DNA of 64,000 nt, taken from the NCBI RefSeq assembly GCF_004745805.1, contig NZ_SRLQ01000004.1, positions 496,001 through 560,000 of the forward strand, in the 5' to 3' direction. Numbering within the stretch: the stretch's first letter is position 1; each line of letters begins with the position of its first letter. The DNA comes from Mycolicibacterium sp. CH28. GTDB taxonomy: Bacteria > Actinomycetota > Actinomycetes > Mycobacteriales > Mycobacteriaceae. The notes below the pieces were generated by a model. It was not told the origin of the DNA, ran no database searches, and was given only the letters and a program-made list of their open reading frames with translations. Below are positions 20,618-28,863 of this stretch, piece after piece. The position numbers and the translations under genes were made by a program.

Positions 20618-21447
20618 ACTGTTTCCCGGAGGAACTGCGCCACCAGCTGCTGAAATCTCTGCGCATGCTCGATCTGGGTCCAGTGCCCGCACTTACCGAA
20701 CACGTGCAGCTGGGCGTTGGTGATCTGCTCGAACATGTGCAGCGACGCCTGCAGCGGGACCACGCGGTCCTCGCGGCCGTGCAGGATCAGGACCTCGTGT
20801 TTGATCCTGGCAAGTTCCTCGTCCGGGACGATCTGAGCGTCCAGCCAGCGCTGCCGCGGAGGTGGGAAGACCTTCTCGAAAGTCTCCTGGGCACCTGGGC
20901 GAATGGTGGCCCGATACCGCAGTTCGGCCAGTTCATCGGCCACCAGTGACCGGTCGTAGGCCATGATATCCATGACCTTCCTCATGTTGGCAACGGTTGG
21001 GGTATAGCCCCACAGCTGGTCAAGTTCGGCGCTGAGCGGCATCGCAACGCCGCCCGCTCCCATCAGGGTGATCCGGTCGAGTCGATTGGCGTGCCTGGTC
21101 GCTAGATGCAGCGCCAGCCCACCGCCAAACGAGTTGCCGACGACATGGGTCTTCTCGATTCCCAACTCGTCTAGCAGCGCGAGTATTTGGGCAATCCAGG
21201 TGTCGAAGATGCTGAACTGCAAGGAATCCGGGGCTTCGGTGTAGCCGAATCCGACCAGATCCGGCGCGATCACCCGGAAGTCCTGCGACAACGCCGGAAT
21301 AAGGCCACGCCAGTTGGCCCAGGCCGACACCCCGGCGCCGGAACCGTGTAGCAGCAGCACTGGGGTGCCCCGGCCCACATCGTGATAGTTGGTGTCGTAG
21401 CCGCATGTCCGTATTGTGCGGCCGACTTCTGGGTTGTCGGTTTGCAT
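20614..21447 (-). CDS. Meta-cleavage-product hydrolase (MhpC/BphD-like)
   Basis: A 277-residue alpha/beta-hydrolase of the group that splits C-C bonds in vinylogous 1,5-diketones made by extradiol ring cleavage. Triad: Ser106 in GNSFGG, Asp227 in GREDRVVP, His255 in GHWTQIE. The oxyanion-hole motif is LLHGSGAGVSAW, with the SGxGxxxW spacing typical of the meta-cleavage subgroup. Directly downstream of the racemase-like gene (24-bp gap). With the extradiol dioxygenase of the same operon it would complete ring opening of a catechol-like intermediate. Confidence 0.9.
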   Translation of the reverse strand: MQTDNPEVGRTIRTCGYDTNYHDVGRGTPVLLLHGSGAGVSAWANWRGLIPALSQDFRVIAPDLVGFGYTEAPDSLQFSIFDTWIAQILALLDELGIEKTHVVGNSFGGGLALHLATRHANRLDRITLMGAGGVAMPLSAELDQLWGYTPTVANMRKVMDIMAYDRSLVADELAELRYRATIRPGAQETFEKVFPPPRQRWLDAQIVPDEELARIKHEVLILHGREDRVVPLQASLHMFEQITNAQLHVFGKCGHWTQIEHAQRFQQLVAQFLRETV

Positions 21448-21471
21448 GGGTCTCCTCTTGGGGGATCGGTG

Positions 21472-22233
21472 TTACGGCAGTGTCGAGGTGACGACGGTGA
21501 ACAGGTCGTCCTGGATGAGGGCCGGAGCTGGGTAGGCGCGCTTGCTGTGCGTCAGGCCGGTCAACACGAGCAGCTCACACAGCTTGTAAGCGATCACTCC
21601 GGGGTTGATCACCGGAACGTCGAGGACCTTGGTTAGGAAGGCATGGCACTGATGCATGGTGGTGGATCCGAGGATGATCACATCCGCGCCGTCTTCCTCG
21701 ATGGCAGCTCGGGCCTGGGCTTCCAGCGCCTCGAAGATGAAATCCTCCTTGCCGGAGAGCAATTCGCTGGCATTGGGAGCGATCCCCACATCGCGGACCG
21801 ACGCCAGCCGCGCGGTCAGGCTGTGCTCGCGCGCTGCCTTGTGGTAGAGCTCGTGCCATTGTGGCCACATGGTGACGACCGAGAACCTCTTGCCCAACAG
21901 CGCAGCGGTCAACATCGACGCCTGATTTGGCGCGACCACCGGAATGCTCAGCCGGGACCGTAGCGCTGCGAGTGCTGAATCGCTCATGGAATTGACACAG
22001 ACCGCGGCGTAACCCTGCTCCTCGGCGCGGCACCCGGCGTCGAGCACCATCGCGTCGGCGAGCGTGGTCTCGTACGCGCTGTCCAGCGTGGTGCCGCCGG
22101 CCCGGGCGGCCACGAACACGTTCTCGAAGCCGGGGAATACCGCGTTGGCGGGAATCTGGGCCGCGAATGCATCGAGCGCTTGTTGCGGCACCGGAACCGG
22201 GACGATGTTGAGGATTCTGCGTTGCGGCGTCAC
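21472..22233 (-). CDS. Asp/Glu/hydantoin racemase-superfamily protein without catalytic cysteines
   Basis: A 253-residue two-domain protein of the racemase superfamily, which includes hydantoin racemase, maleate isomerase and arylmalonate decarboxylase. Domain order and motifs fit: CVNSMSDSAL near 80-88 and VIILGSTTM near 186-193. In hydantoin racemases these carry the two catalytic Cys residues (CFxDPGL and LGCAGM). Here both positions are Ser (Ser82, Ser190), so the standard two-thiol mechanism cannot apply. The GTG start overlaps the M20 stop (GTGA). It may catalyse a different reaction on an acidic or amide intermediate, or be non-catalytic. Confidence 0.82.
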   Translation of the reverse strand: MTPQRRILNIVPVPVPQQALDAFAAQIPANAVFPGFENVFVAARAGGTTLDSAYETTLADAMVLDAGCRAEEQGYAAVCVNSMSDSALAALRSRLSIPVVAPNQASMLTAALLGKRFSVVTMWPQWHELYHKAAREHSLTARLASVRDVGIAPNASELLSGKEDFIFEALEAQARAAIEEDGADVIILGSTTMHQCHAFLTKVLDVPVINPGVIAYKLCELLVLTGLTHSKRAYPAPALIQDDLFTVVTSTLP

Positions 22234-23543
22234 AGGTCGAGTTCCTCTCGGGTGCGGGTTAGGGTGTCGACGACGGCGTACGCGACCGCGCGGATCGCCG
22301 TCATGACGTCATTTACCGACGCGACGCCCATTCCGCCGAGGCCTTCGTTGAGCTCGGCGGGGGCGCTGGCCGGCGGCCACGGGTATCCGATCCGAGCGGT
22401 GGGCACCCCGAGGCGGCGGATGAGGGTGCCGTCGGTTTGTCCGCCCAGCAGCGGGGTCGACTCGTAGGGACGACCCTCAACTTCCTCCCAGCCGCGCCGG
22501 CAGGATTGGATGATCCAGTTGTCGGGGTCGGTCATACCGCCGGGCAGCGAGCCGTACATGTCCCAGTCGAGTTCGATGTCTGGTTCAGCGGCTCGGATTT
22601 GGGTGATCATCTCGGCGAACTGGTGGCGGACCTCGCCCGGCGTGGTGCGTGGGTTGACCCGCACGTCGAGGTAGATCTCGGTGGTGGCCGACGGGAACGC
22701 CGGCTTGTCGGGGGAGCCTGACCGTACTGCCGAGATCCAGCCTTCGGGCACGGTCGTCCCCGAGGTATTGCGGGCGGTGTACCGCGGTAGCCACGCCTCG
22801 ATGTGCTGTATCACGGTTGCGGCCGGCACAATCGATGAGCGGAAACCCGGTGTGCCCCGGGCAATTCCAGCGTATCCGTAGGTTCCCCGGACCGATACCT
22901 TGAACCAGCACATGCCCGGCTCTTCCGGGAAGACGGCCCACCACGGTTTGAACACGATTGCGTGATCGGGCATGGCGCCGTGGGTCAGGAGATGGAAGAC
23001 CCCGCTGCTCATCCCGGCCTGATCCCGGCCACTCATGCTGACCGGCATGCCGCCGCCGGCGAAACCGATTGCCAGATCGCCGATCAGCGGGATGTCGGAT
23101 TCGACGACCGCATGAGCCACCTCGGTCAATCCAGCCACCATGCATTTGGGGTTCGAGGCGCCCAAGCCGATAACCAGATCACCATCAATTTGTGCTCGCG
23201 GCAACATGTCCGGGCGCAGACGGGAGCCGACCCAGGGTACGTCGGACTCGGGGTCGATGTGGGTGTCGATGGGGGCGTACAGCAGAAGCCTGCTACCTCC
23301 GCCGCTGCCAAGCCGTTCACCGAATGCGTTGCCGCTGTGTTCGTTCATCGGCTGGTAGCTCGTCTCGATGCCCACAGTGTCGCGCAGGTAGCCGGCCATG
23401 AACTCCGATGCCTGACGTTCCAATCCGGTTGGACTGTGAATGTTGATCAGATTGACCAGCAGGTCGCGAAATCGGTCCGGATTCAGCCGATCGCACACCG
23501 CCGCGTACATCGCGCGGCGAGTGTCGGTCGCGCTCGTGCTCAT
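22230..23543 (-). CDS. M20-family amidohydrolase-like protein with altered metal site
   Basis: A 437-residue protein with the M20 peptidase/deacylase architecture, including an internal dimerisation domain (about residues 210-330). The di-zinc site is largely lost: the GHxD segment reads APIDTHID (residues 90-97, Pro at the usual His unless His95 substitutes), the bridging Asp is Asn131 in GASNPK, and the Glu-Glu pair is GGG at 163-165. The GGQTDGT and ELNEG motifs near the end remain. GAGGAG precedes the ATG, which overlaps the amidase stop (ATGA). It is either a pseudo-hydrolase or uses another mechanism. Confidence 0.8.
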   Translation of the reverse strand: MSTSATDTRRAMYAAVCDRLNPDRFRDLLVNLINIHSPTGLERQASEFMAGYLRDTVGIETSYQPMNEHSGNAFGERLGSGGGSRLLLYAPIDTHIDPESDVPWVGSRLRPDMLPRAQIDGDLVIGLGASNPKCMVAGLTEVAHAVVESDIPLIGDLAIGFAGGGMPVSMSGRDQAGMSSGVFHLLTHGAMPDHAIVFKPWWAVFPEEPGMCWFKVSVRGTYGYAGIARGTPGFRSSIVPAATVIQHIEAWLPRYTARNTSGTTVPEGWISAVRSGSPDKPAFPSATTEIYLDVRVNPRTTPGEVRHQFAEMITQIRAAEPDIELDWDMYGSLPGGMTDPDNWIIQSCRRGWEEVEGRPYESTPLLGGQTDGTLIRRLGVPTARIGYPWPPASAPAELNEGLGGMGVASVNDVMTAIRAVAYAVVDTLTRTREELDL

Positions 23544-24841
23544 CGTTGCTCCTCGGGTAGCGGACAGCGCGCGGTCAAGCCGGCGCGGTCGGTTAGGTGG
23601 GTGGCGACACGGACCAGGGCATGGTCGGTGTGTGGGGGGCCGATGACCTGCACTCCGAGCGGAAGCTGAGCGACCCCCGTGCCCACCGGCAGGCCGATCG
23701 CGGGAAGCCCGGTGACGCTGGCGAGCTTGTTGAACACCGGATCGCCGGTGCTGGCGAGTCCTTCCGGGGCTTCTCCGGTGGCCGCCAGCGTGACGAGCAC
23801 GTCGACGCCGCGAAACGCCGCAGCAGCGAACCGGACCGATGCCTGCACCACCCCGCGGGCCCGCTGAATATCGTTGGAAGTGGTCGACCGGCCGACGCTT
23901 AGGAACTCGGCCAGTTGGTCGCTGATCGGGGTGCGGCCATCGTGGTCCAGGCGTCCGCTGAGCGCGGTGGCCGCCTCGACGGCCATGATCAGCGTGTGAG
24001 CGTCGTCGAGATCGGCTAGCTCATCGGGGACTTCGATGTCGACGTGAGACGCACCCAGTGCGGAGACCCCGGCGACGAAACGCCCTAGGGCCGCGACCGC
24101 CGATGGGGTGGCGCGGTCGTTCCACGGTGACCGCAGCACCCCGACGCGAAGACGATCGGTGGCCGGGAGAGTCTCGACGGTATGCCGTTGGGCCAGAACT
24201 TGGTCCAGCACGCCGAGCCATACTGGATGCCTCGCAAATCCGCCGACCGTGTCAAAGCTCAATGCCACCGGCAGTATCCCGTCGAAGGGCCAGCGGCCGT
24301 AAGTGGGCTTCAGGGTGAACACACCGCAAAAGGAGCCCGGCCGCAATACCGACCCGGCGGTCTGGGTGCCCAGTGCGACTGGCACCTGTCCATCGGCCAC
24401 GGTCGCCGCGGAACCGCTCGACGAGCCGCCCGGGGTGTGGTCGGGATTGTGCGGGTTGCGCGTCGCGCACGGCCGGTAGGTGGCAAACTCGGTGGTGGCG
24501 GTCTTGCCCAGGATTATCGCTCCGGCCTCGCGCAGTCGTGCGACGACGTGGGCATCGCGCTCCGGGCGATGACCTGCCCACAACTCACTGCCGTAGGCGG
24601 TCGGCTGATCACCGGTATCGATGATGTCTTTCACGCCGATCGGGATACCGTGCAGGGCAGAACGTGGAGGCTCTTCGTCGCGGCTGCGCGCTTGCTTGCG
24701 CGCCAGCTCGGTGTCCAGGTGTGCCCAGCCCTGGATCAGACTGTCGCGCTGGTTGATCCGATCCAGATAGTGCTCCAGGGTGGCAGTCGCGGTGGGAGGG
24801 GATCCGGGAGCGTCGGCGGTGGCAGTGGGTGCACTCACCAT
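23540..24841 (-). CDS. Amidase-signature family amidohydrolase
   Basis: A 433-residue amidase-signature enzyme hydrolysing C-N amide bonds. The Ser-cisSer-Lys triad is intact: Lys71 in GVKDIID, cis-Ser in GGSSSGSAA (about 140-142), nucleophile Ser164 in TQTAGSVLRP. Its ATG overlaps the stop of the extradiol dioxygenase gene (TGATG), so the two are coupled. Substrates of this family range from aryl amides to allophanate and cannot be predicted. Within this operon it is the only amide hydrolase with a full catalytic set. Confidence 0.9.
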   Translation of the reverse strand: MVSAPTATADAPGSPPTATATLEHYLDRINQRDSLIQGWAHLDTELARKQARSRDEEPPRSALHGIPIGVKDIIDTGDQPTAYGSELWAGHRPERDAHVVARLREAGAIILGKTATTEFATYRPCATRNPHNPDHTPGGSSSGSAATVADGQVPVALGTQTAGSVLRPGSFCGVFTLKPTYGRWPFDGILPVALSFDTVGGFARHPVWLGVLDQVLAQRHTVETLPATDRLRVGVLRSPWNDRATPSAVAALGRFVAGVSALGASHVDIEVPDELADLDDAHTLIMAVEAATALSGRLDHDGRTPISDQLAEFLSVGRSTTSNDIQRARGVVQASVRFAAAAFRGVDVLVTLAATGEAPEGLASTGDPVFNKLASVTGLPAIGLPVGTGVAQLPLGVQVIGPPHTDHALVRVATHLTDRAGLTARCPLPEEQR

Positions 24842-25716
24842 CAGCCGACCTTCTGCACAGCGTGACCCCAGCGGGCCGGGGCGTCATAGGTCTTCACCAC
24901 CCAGTCCTCGCCGATCACATCACCGCCCCAGCCGATCTCTATCCCGAACCCGGACGGGGTGGTCAGGTAGAACGAGGTGACACCGTCATTGGTGTGCCGG
25001 CCCAGCGTCATCTTGAGATCGATACCCGCACCGCAGATCCGGTCGTAGGCACGCCCGACGTCGTCGAGAGTCGCGGTTTCAATCATGAGGTGGTTGAAGT
25101 CGCCGCCGCGGAACCCGAAGCACTCGTTCATCAACGCCAGGCTGTGATGCCGTGGATTGCAGTGCAGGAAGGTGGCATCTGCGCCATCCCAGACGATGTA
25201 GTCAGTCAGGCTGAAGCCGAGCACGGCAGTGTAGAAGTCCACCGAGGCCGGGTAGTCCTTACACATGTAGACGACATGACCGAGACCCAGGTCGCCGGTG
25301 ACGAAGCCGCTAATCACGCCGCCCTGAGTGACCGGAGAGAGCTCGGACAACGCCCCGACGACCACCTCGGTCGGGAAGCCGTCGGGGTCGTCGAAGCGAA
25401 AGGCGGACTGCGCCTTCGGAGGTTCGGGGGTGTCATCGCCGACCCAGTCGACTGCGATCCCGTGGGCGGTAACCGCCTCGGCGAGCCGGTGCAGTTCGAC
25501 GGGCGTGTCGACTTCCCAGGTGACCCGGCGGATCTCGTCGATAGAGCCGGGGTACAGCGCGACCCGGTAGTGCCGATCGTCGAGCCGGACCAGCAGGGGG
25601 TCTTGCGGCGAGGTGCGTGGGCGCACGTCCAGCTCGAGCAGGTCGACGAGCAGATGTTGCCAGGCATCGATATCGGTGACGGTGACGGCGAAGGCGCCGA
25701 GCCTCGCAATGCTCAT
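24841..25716 (-). CDS. Type I extradiol dioxygenase (two-domain VOC, BphC/HsaC-like)
   Basis: A 291-residue protein made of two vicinal-oxygen-chelate modules. The C-terminal module carries the Fe(II) facial triad: His147 (GLGHVVY), His209 (FNHLMIE) and Glu260 (GFGIEIGWGG). The N-terminal module is the usual degenerate copy. It should cleave a catechol next to its hydroxyls, giving a substrate for the hydrolase encoded downstream. ATG is used; a GTG five codons earlier is possible. Confidence 0.9.
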   Translation of the reverse strand: MSIARLGAFAVTVTDIDAWQHLLVDLLELDVRPRTSPQDPLLVRLDDRHYRVALYPGSIDEIRRVTWEVDTPVELHRLAEAVTAHGIAVDWVGDDTPEPPKAQSAFRFDDPDGFPTEVVVGALSELSPVTQGGVISGFVTGDLGLGHVVYMCKDYPASVDFYTAVLGFSLTDYIVWDGADATFLHCNPRHHSLALMNECFGFRGGDFNHLMIETATLDDVGRAYDRICGAGIDLKMTLGRHTNDGVTSFYLTTPSGFGIEIGWGGDVIGEDWVVKTYDAPARWGHAVQKVG

Positions 25717-25749
25717 ACTTGTTCCAATCACTGTGTAAAAGAGGATCTT

Positions 25750-26808
25750 TCAGCTGGGAAGAAACTGCTCTGTATGGATGTCTGTGCGTGGCAGGCCGAG
25801 CTCCAGTAGCCGTGCGAAGGCGGCGTCGATCATGGCGGGCGGTCCGCACAGATACGCTGACGTTGCAGGGGCGCTGACATCGTCGGCGGTCAGGACGCTG
25901 ACCGGATTGCCAACCAGGAGGCCGGGCTGCTCATGCGGCTCGTTGGCGGTCACCCGCACCGACAGGTTCGTCATGAAGCTGGCCCGGCCCTCAAGCTCGT
26001 CGAGGTAAAAGAGGTCGCGGGCGCGGGTACAGCCGAAGATCAGCCGGATCGGCTCTTTACCCCGGGCCAACTGGAGCGTGTCGAGCATCGACAGCATCGG
26101 CGCCAAGCCGGTCCCGCCGGCCAGCATCACCACCGGGCCGGCGTCGGAGGCCAACCCGAAAGACCCCAACGGGCCCTCCACGTCGATCTGCTCGCCGATC
26201 GTCGCGCGATCGCGCAGGTAGTCCGACATCGCCCCGGTGGGTAGCAGCCTGATGGTGAAGGTGAGCTGACGCTTCTGCCGTTCCCCGGATGCCATCGAAT
26301 ACGACCGCCACTCGTCGGTTCCCGGGACGCGCAGCCGCGCGTACTGGCCCGGCCGGAACGCGAATGACGCCTGCTTGGGCAGTCGTATGGTGAGTTCGAC
26401 AACGGTCTCGGCGAGCCGCCGCAGGCCGGTGACCTTGGCCGTGGCCTGCCGCACCGGGTAGTCGTCGAGTACCGCAGCCGGATAATCCAACTCGACCTCG
26501 GTATCGGCCACCGCATGTGCCTGGCAGAGCAGACGCATGCCGCCGGCGATCTCGTCGTCGCTCAGCGGGTAGGTCCGGTTGGCCGGCATGACGAGCGCCC
26601 CGCCGCGGACCCGCCCGACACAGGTACCGCAGGTTCCGATGCCGCACTGACTTGCCAGCCGGACTCCGGTGGCGGATGCCGCATCGAGCACCGATTGCCC
26701 TTCGGGAACGAGGATCTCCTTGGTGGTGTCGGTGTACCGCAGTCGCACGCAATGGGTGCGGATGGCGGCCCCGGAGTCGGGTTGACGGTCCCTCGCGACG
26801 ATTGTCAT
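25750..26808 (-). CDS. Oxygenase reductase: [2Fe-2S] ferredoxin + FAD + NAD domains
   Basis: A 352-residue electron-transfer protein. A plant-type ferredoxin domain comes first (Cys55, Cys60, Cys63 and Cys95 as ligands), then an FAD-binding barrel (RSYSMAS) and an NAD domain (GGTGLAPM and CGPPAMI). It passes NADH electrons to a Rieske oxygenase. The domain order matches CarAd and class IB reductases. AGGAG for its ATG overlaps the stop of the Rieske gene. No separate ferredoxin gene occurs in the operon, so the built-in domain probably delivers electrons directly. Confidence 0.92.
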   Translation of the reverse strand: MTIVARDRQPDSGAAIRTHCVRLRYTDTTKEILVPEGQSVLDAASATGVRLASQCGIGTCGTCVGRVRGGALVMPANRTYPLSDDEIAGGMRLLCQAHAVADTEVELDYPAAVLDDYPVRQATAKVTGLRRLAETVVELTIRLPKQASFAFRPGQYARLRVPGTDEWRSYSMASGERQKRQLTFTIRLLPTGAMSDYLRDRATIGEQIDVEGPLGSFGLASDAGPVVMLAGGTGLAPMLSMLDTLQLARGKEPIRLIFGCTRARDLFYLDELEGRASFMTNLSVRVTANEPHEQPGLLVGNPVSVLTADDVSAPATSAYLCGPPAMIDAAFARLLELGLPRTDIHTEQFLPS

Positions 26809-26811
26809 CTC

Positions 26812-28005
26812 CTAGTCCTCGTCCTGGTAGGGGGACTCGAAGAAGCCCCGCGGATGGCGTGCCGCCATCTTGCGCCAGGCGATGATCGAGAAGTCCATGT
26901 CGCAGAGCACCTCGTTATTCCAGCCGTCGAAACGCGTGTAGTGCTCTTCTGTTGCCTCGCGCGCGAACACGTCGCTGTTGTTGAATCCTTCGAGCGCAAG
27001 TGGTTTGAAGAAGTTCTCGTACTTGAAGTCGAACTCGTGGCGGTCGGCGTCGTCGGCGACGCGGGTGGCCACCACTTCCCAGTACTCGTGATGGTGATCG
27101 TCGATCGGGACGTAGAACTCGTACTGAACGTGATCGGTGATCGGCCAGTGCTCGACCATCAGGGTGCCGGGAACCCACAGTGACGTGCGGAAGTAGTGCG
27201 GTACCGTACCGCGGGCCTTGATGTCGACCTTGGGATTCTCCAGCACCGGCTGGTAGAGATCCGGCCGGTCGTATCGGTTCATCACACCCTTGGGGCCGCC
27301 CGGAATGTCGATCTCCTCGGTGGCTTCGTTGGACAGTGCGTTGACGCCGAGGGGTAGGGCGCGATCGAGCGCCACCAGGATCTGGTTGTCCCAGTGCACC
27401 AGGAGGTGGCCGGGGTCCAGGCCGTTCTCGGCCGCCAGACGCCAGTTGCCAACCAGTTTCCGGTGGATCCCGCGGATGACGATGCCCTCGTCGGTCAGGT
27501 GGGGCACCGGTGCGTCGTTGGGGTCGTTGGTGACATGCGCCGGCAGGTCGGACGTGAGCGGGGGAGGCGTTCCGTAGTCGGCGTCGCCGACGAAGACGAA
27601 GATCATCCCGTTGATCTCTTCGACCGGATAGGTGCGGACACCTACCCGTCCGATGAGCGAATCATCGGGATTTCCAACGATTGTCGTCAGTTTCCCGTCC
27701 GAAAGGTCGTAGGTGTAGCCGTGGTACCAACAGCTGACGGTGCTCTCGGACAGGCACATCGGCTTCGCGGACATTTTCACGCCTCGGTGGATGCATCGGT
27801 CCGACAGGGCGTAGACCCTGCCGGTCGAGCGGCGTAACGCGATATCGTGGCCACCGATGGTGATGCCCCGGAGGCCCCCGTCGGCGAGCTCCTCGGAGAA
27901 CAACGCGGGGTACCAGTGGTTCGCGTAGCCCCAATCCGCCTGGACGTACGGGGCGTAATGCCTTGTTACCGCGGACGAGTTACCGCTGTGGCTATCGACG
28001 GACAT
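26812..28005 (-). CDS. Rieske aromatic-ring oxygenase, CarAa/angular-dioxygenase-like
   Basis: A 397-residue terminal oxygenase. Rieske cluster ligands are Cys71-His73 (CIHRG) and Cys92-His95 (CWYHG). Mononuclear iron ligands are His200 and His204 in DPGHLLVHWD, with Asp371 in the DFSIIAWRK segment. The C-terminal half resembles carbazole 1,9a-dioxygenase CarAa (ENGxDPxH, the ALPLG segment, YVPID, ALEGFNN, AREA), a homotrimeric type that attacks carbons bearing a ring heteroatom. GGAGGTC precedes the ATG. First gene of the operon, divergent from a MarR-type regulator. The true substrate is unknown. Confidence 0.92.
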   Translation of the reverse strand: MSVDSHSGNSSAVTRHYAPYVQADWGYANHWYPALFSEELADGGLRGITIGGHDIALRRSTGRVYALSDRCIHRGVKMSAKPMCLSESTVSCWYHGYTYDLSDGKLTTIVGNPDDSLIGRVGVRTYPVEEINGMIFVFVGDADYGTPPPLTSDLPAHVTNDPNDAPVPHLTDEGIVIRGIHRKLVGNWRLAAENGLDPGHLLVHWDNQILVALDRALPLGVNALSNEATEEIDIPGGPKGVMNRYDRPDLYQPVLENPKVDIKARGTVPHYFRTSLWVPGTLMVEHWPITDHVQYEFYVPIDDHHHEYWEVVATRVADDADRHEFDFKYENFFKPLALEGFNNSDVFAREATEEHYTRFDGWNNEVLCDMDFSIIAWRKMAARHPRGFFESPYQDED

Positions 28006-28224
28006 CAAATGACCTCCATGGGGGGATGGCTCGCCACCGTCGGCGCGGCCGGGTTCGTGAGGGCATCCGAAGCAGCGAGTGAAGCTGTCTCCGGGCCCAG
28101 GGCTGAGCACGATGAGGTGCCTGCAGCCACATTACTAACCATTCATGGAAAATCAACGGAGAATCAATAAATTAACAATGGTCCACGTTGCGGTCCGGTG
28201 CGACGGCGTGTTGAGTAGAGCCCG
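28006..28224. promoter_or_regulatory. Divergent promoter region, Rieske operon / MarR gene
   Basis: A 219-bp region with an unusually AT-rich core (about 28125-28180). It contains AATCAA elements at an 11-bp period (28151-28156, 28162-28167, then ATTAAC at 28171-28176), a CCATTCATGG hyphenated palindrome near 28139-28148, and GGTCCA at 28180-28185, the complement of the TGGACC repeats before the IclR gene. Operators and both promoters are expected here. No consensus -35/-10 pair could be fixed. Confidence 0.55.
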
Positions 28225-28845
28225 ATGAGCGCTAGCGACATGCAGGAGGGCAGCGGTTCAAGCGTGGGTGAGCCACCGCCGCTTGAGCCCGAACGACGTT
28301 GGCATCTGGCCCAGAACGGCTACGAAGAGGCCCTGACCGCTTTCGAATTCGCCCTGTTGCAGGTCGATGGCGAGTTTCAGCGGTTCGCCGTTCACGCCAT
28401 GCAAGTGGCCGCCGACCTCGACCTAGCTGTTAACGAGGTGGTGGCACTGCATGTGGTGCGGATGCAAGAGCGTGCCAAGGACACCGCGACAATCGCACAG
28501 CTGACCAATCGCGAGGATCTGCCCAACCTGCAGTACAACCTGCGCAAGCTGGTGACCATGGGGTTACTCGTGCGCACCAAGTCGGGCACTTCCGCGGTTT
28601 TTCGGGTCACTGAAAAGGGGCGCGAGATCACCGATCGCTATGCGGCACTCCGGCGTCAGATGCTCACCTCCAACCTCACCGAGTTGGCGGACGTCACCGC
28701 GAAACTTCAGCATGTGGTGCGTTCGATGCACATCTTGACCGGCTTGTACGCGGCTGCGAGCCGCGATTTGGCGACCATCAATCCGGCCGTCATGTTTCCG
28801 TCGGACGGCGACGGCGCGGCGGCGGCAGGATCCGACCAGGTCTGA
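28225..28845 (+). CDS. MarR-type winged-helix transcription regulator
   Basis: A 206-residue DNA-binding protein. The winged helix covers roughly residues 70-140 (LAVNEVVALHVVRM, then LPNLQYNLRKLVTMGLLVRTKSGTSAVFRVTEKGREITDRY), followed by a helical dimerisation tail and a low-complexity end. Divergent position opposite the Rieske operon makes it the likely local regulator; ligand and sign of control are unknown. Its N-terminal 20 residues are disordered-looking. Confidence 0.8.
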   Translation: MSASDMQEGSGSSVGEPPPLEPERRWHLAQNGYEEALTAFEFALLQVDGEFQRFAVHAMQVAADLDLAVNEVVALHVVRMQERAKDTATIAQLTNREDLPNLQYNLRKLVTMGLLVRTKSGTSAVFRVTEKGREITDRYAALRRQMLTSNLTELADVTAKLQHVVRSMHILTGLYAAASRDLATINPAVMFPSDGDGAAAAGSDQV

Positions 28846-28863
28846 CTCGATGGACGGGCCGAA

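Noticed and set aside
22117..22132. GAACACGTTC core resembling a KstR site
   Set aside because: Lies inside the racemase-like coding region and lacks the outer T and A.
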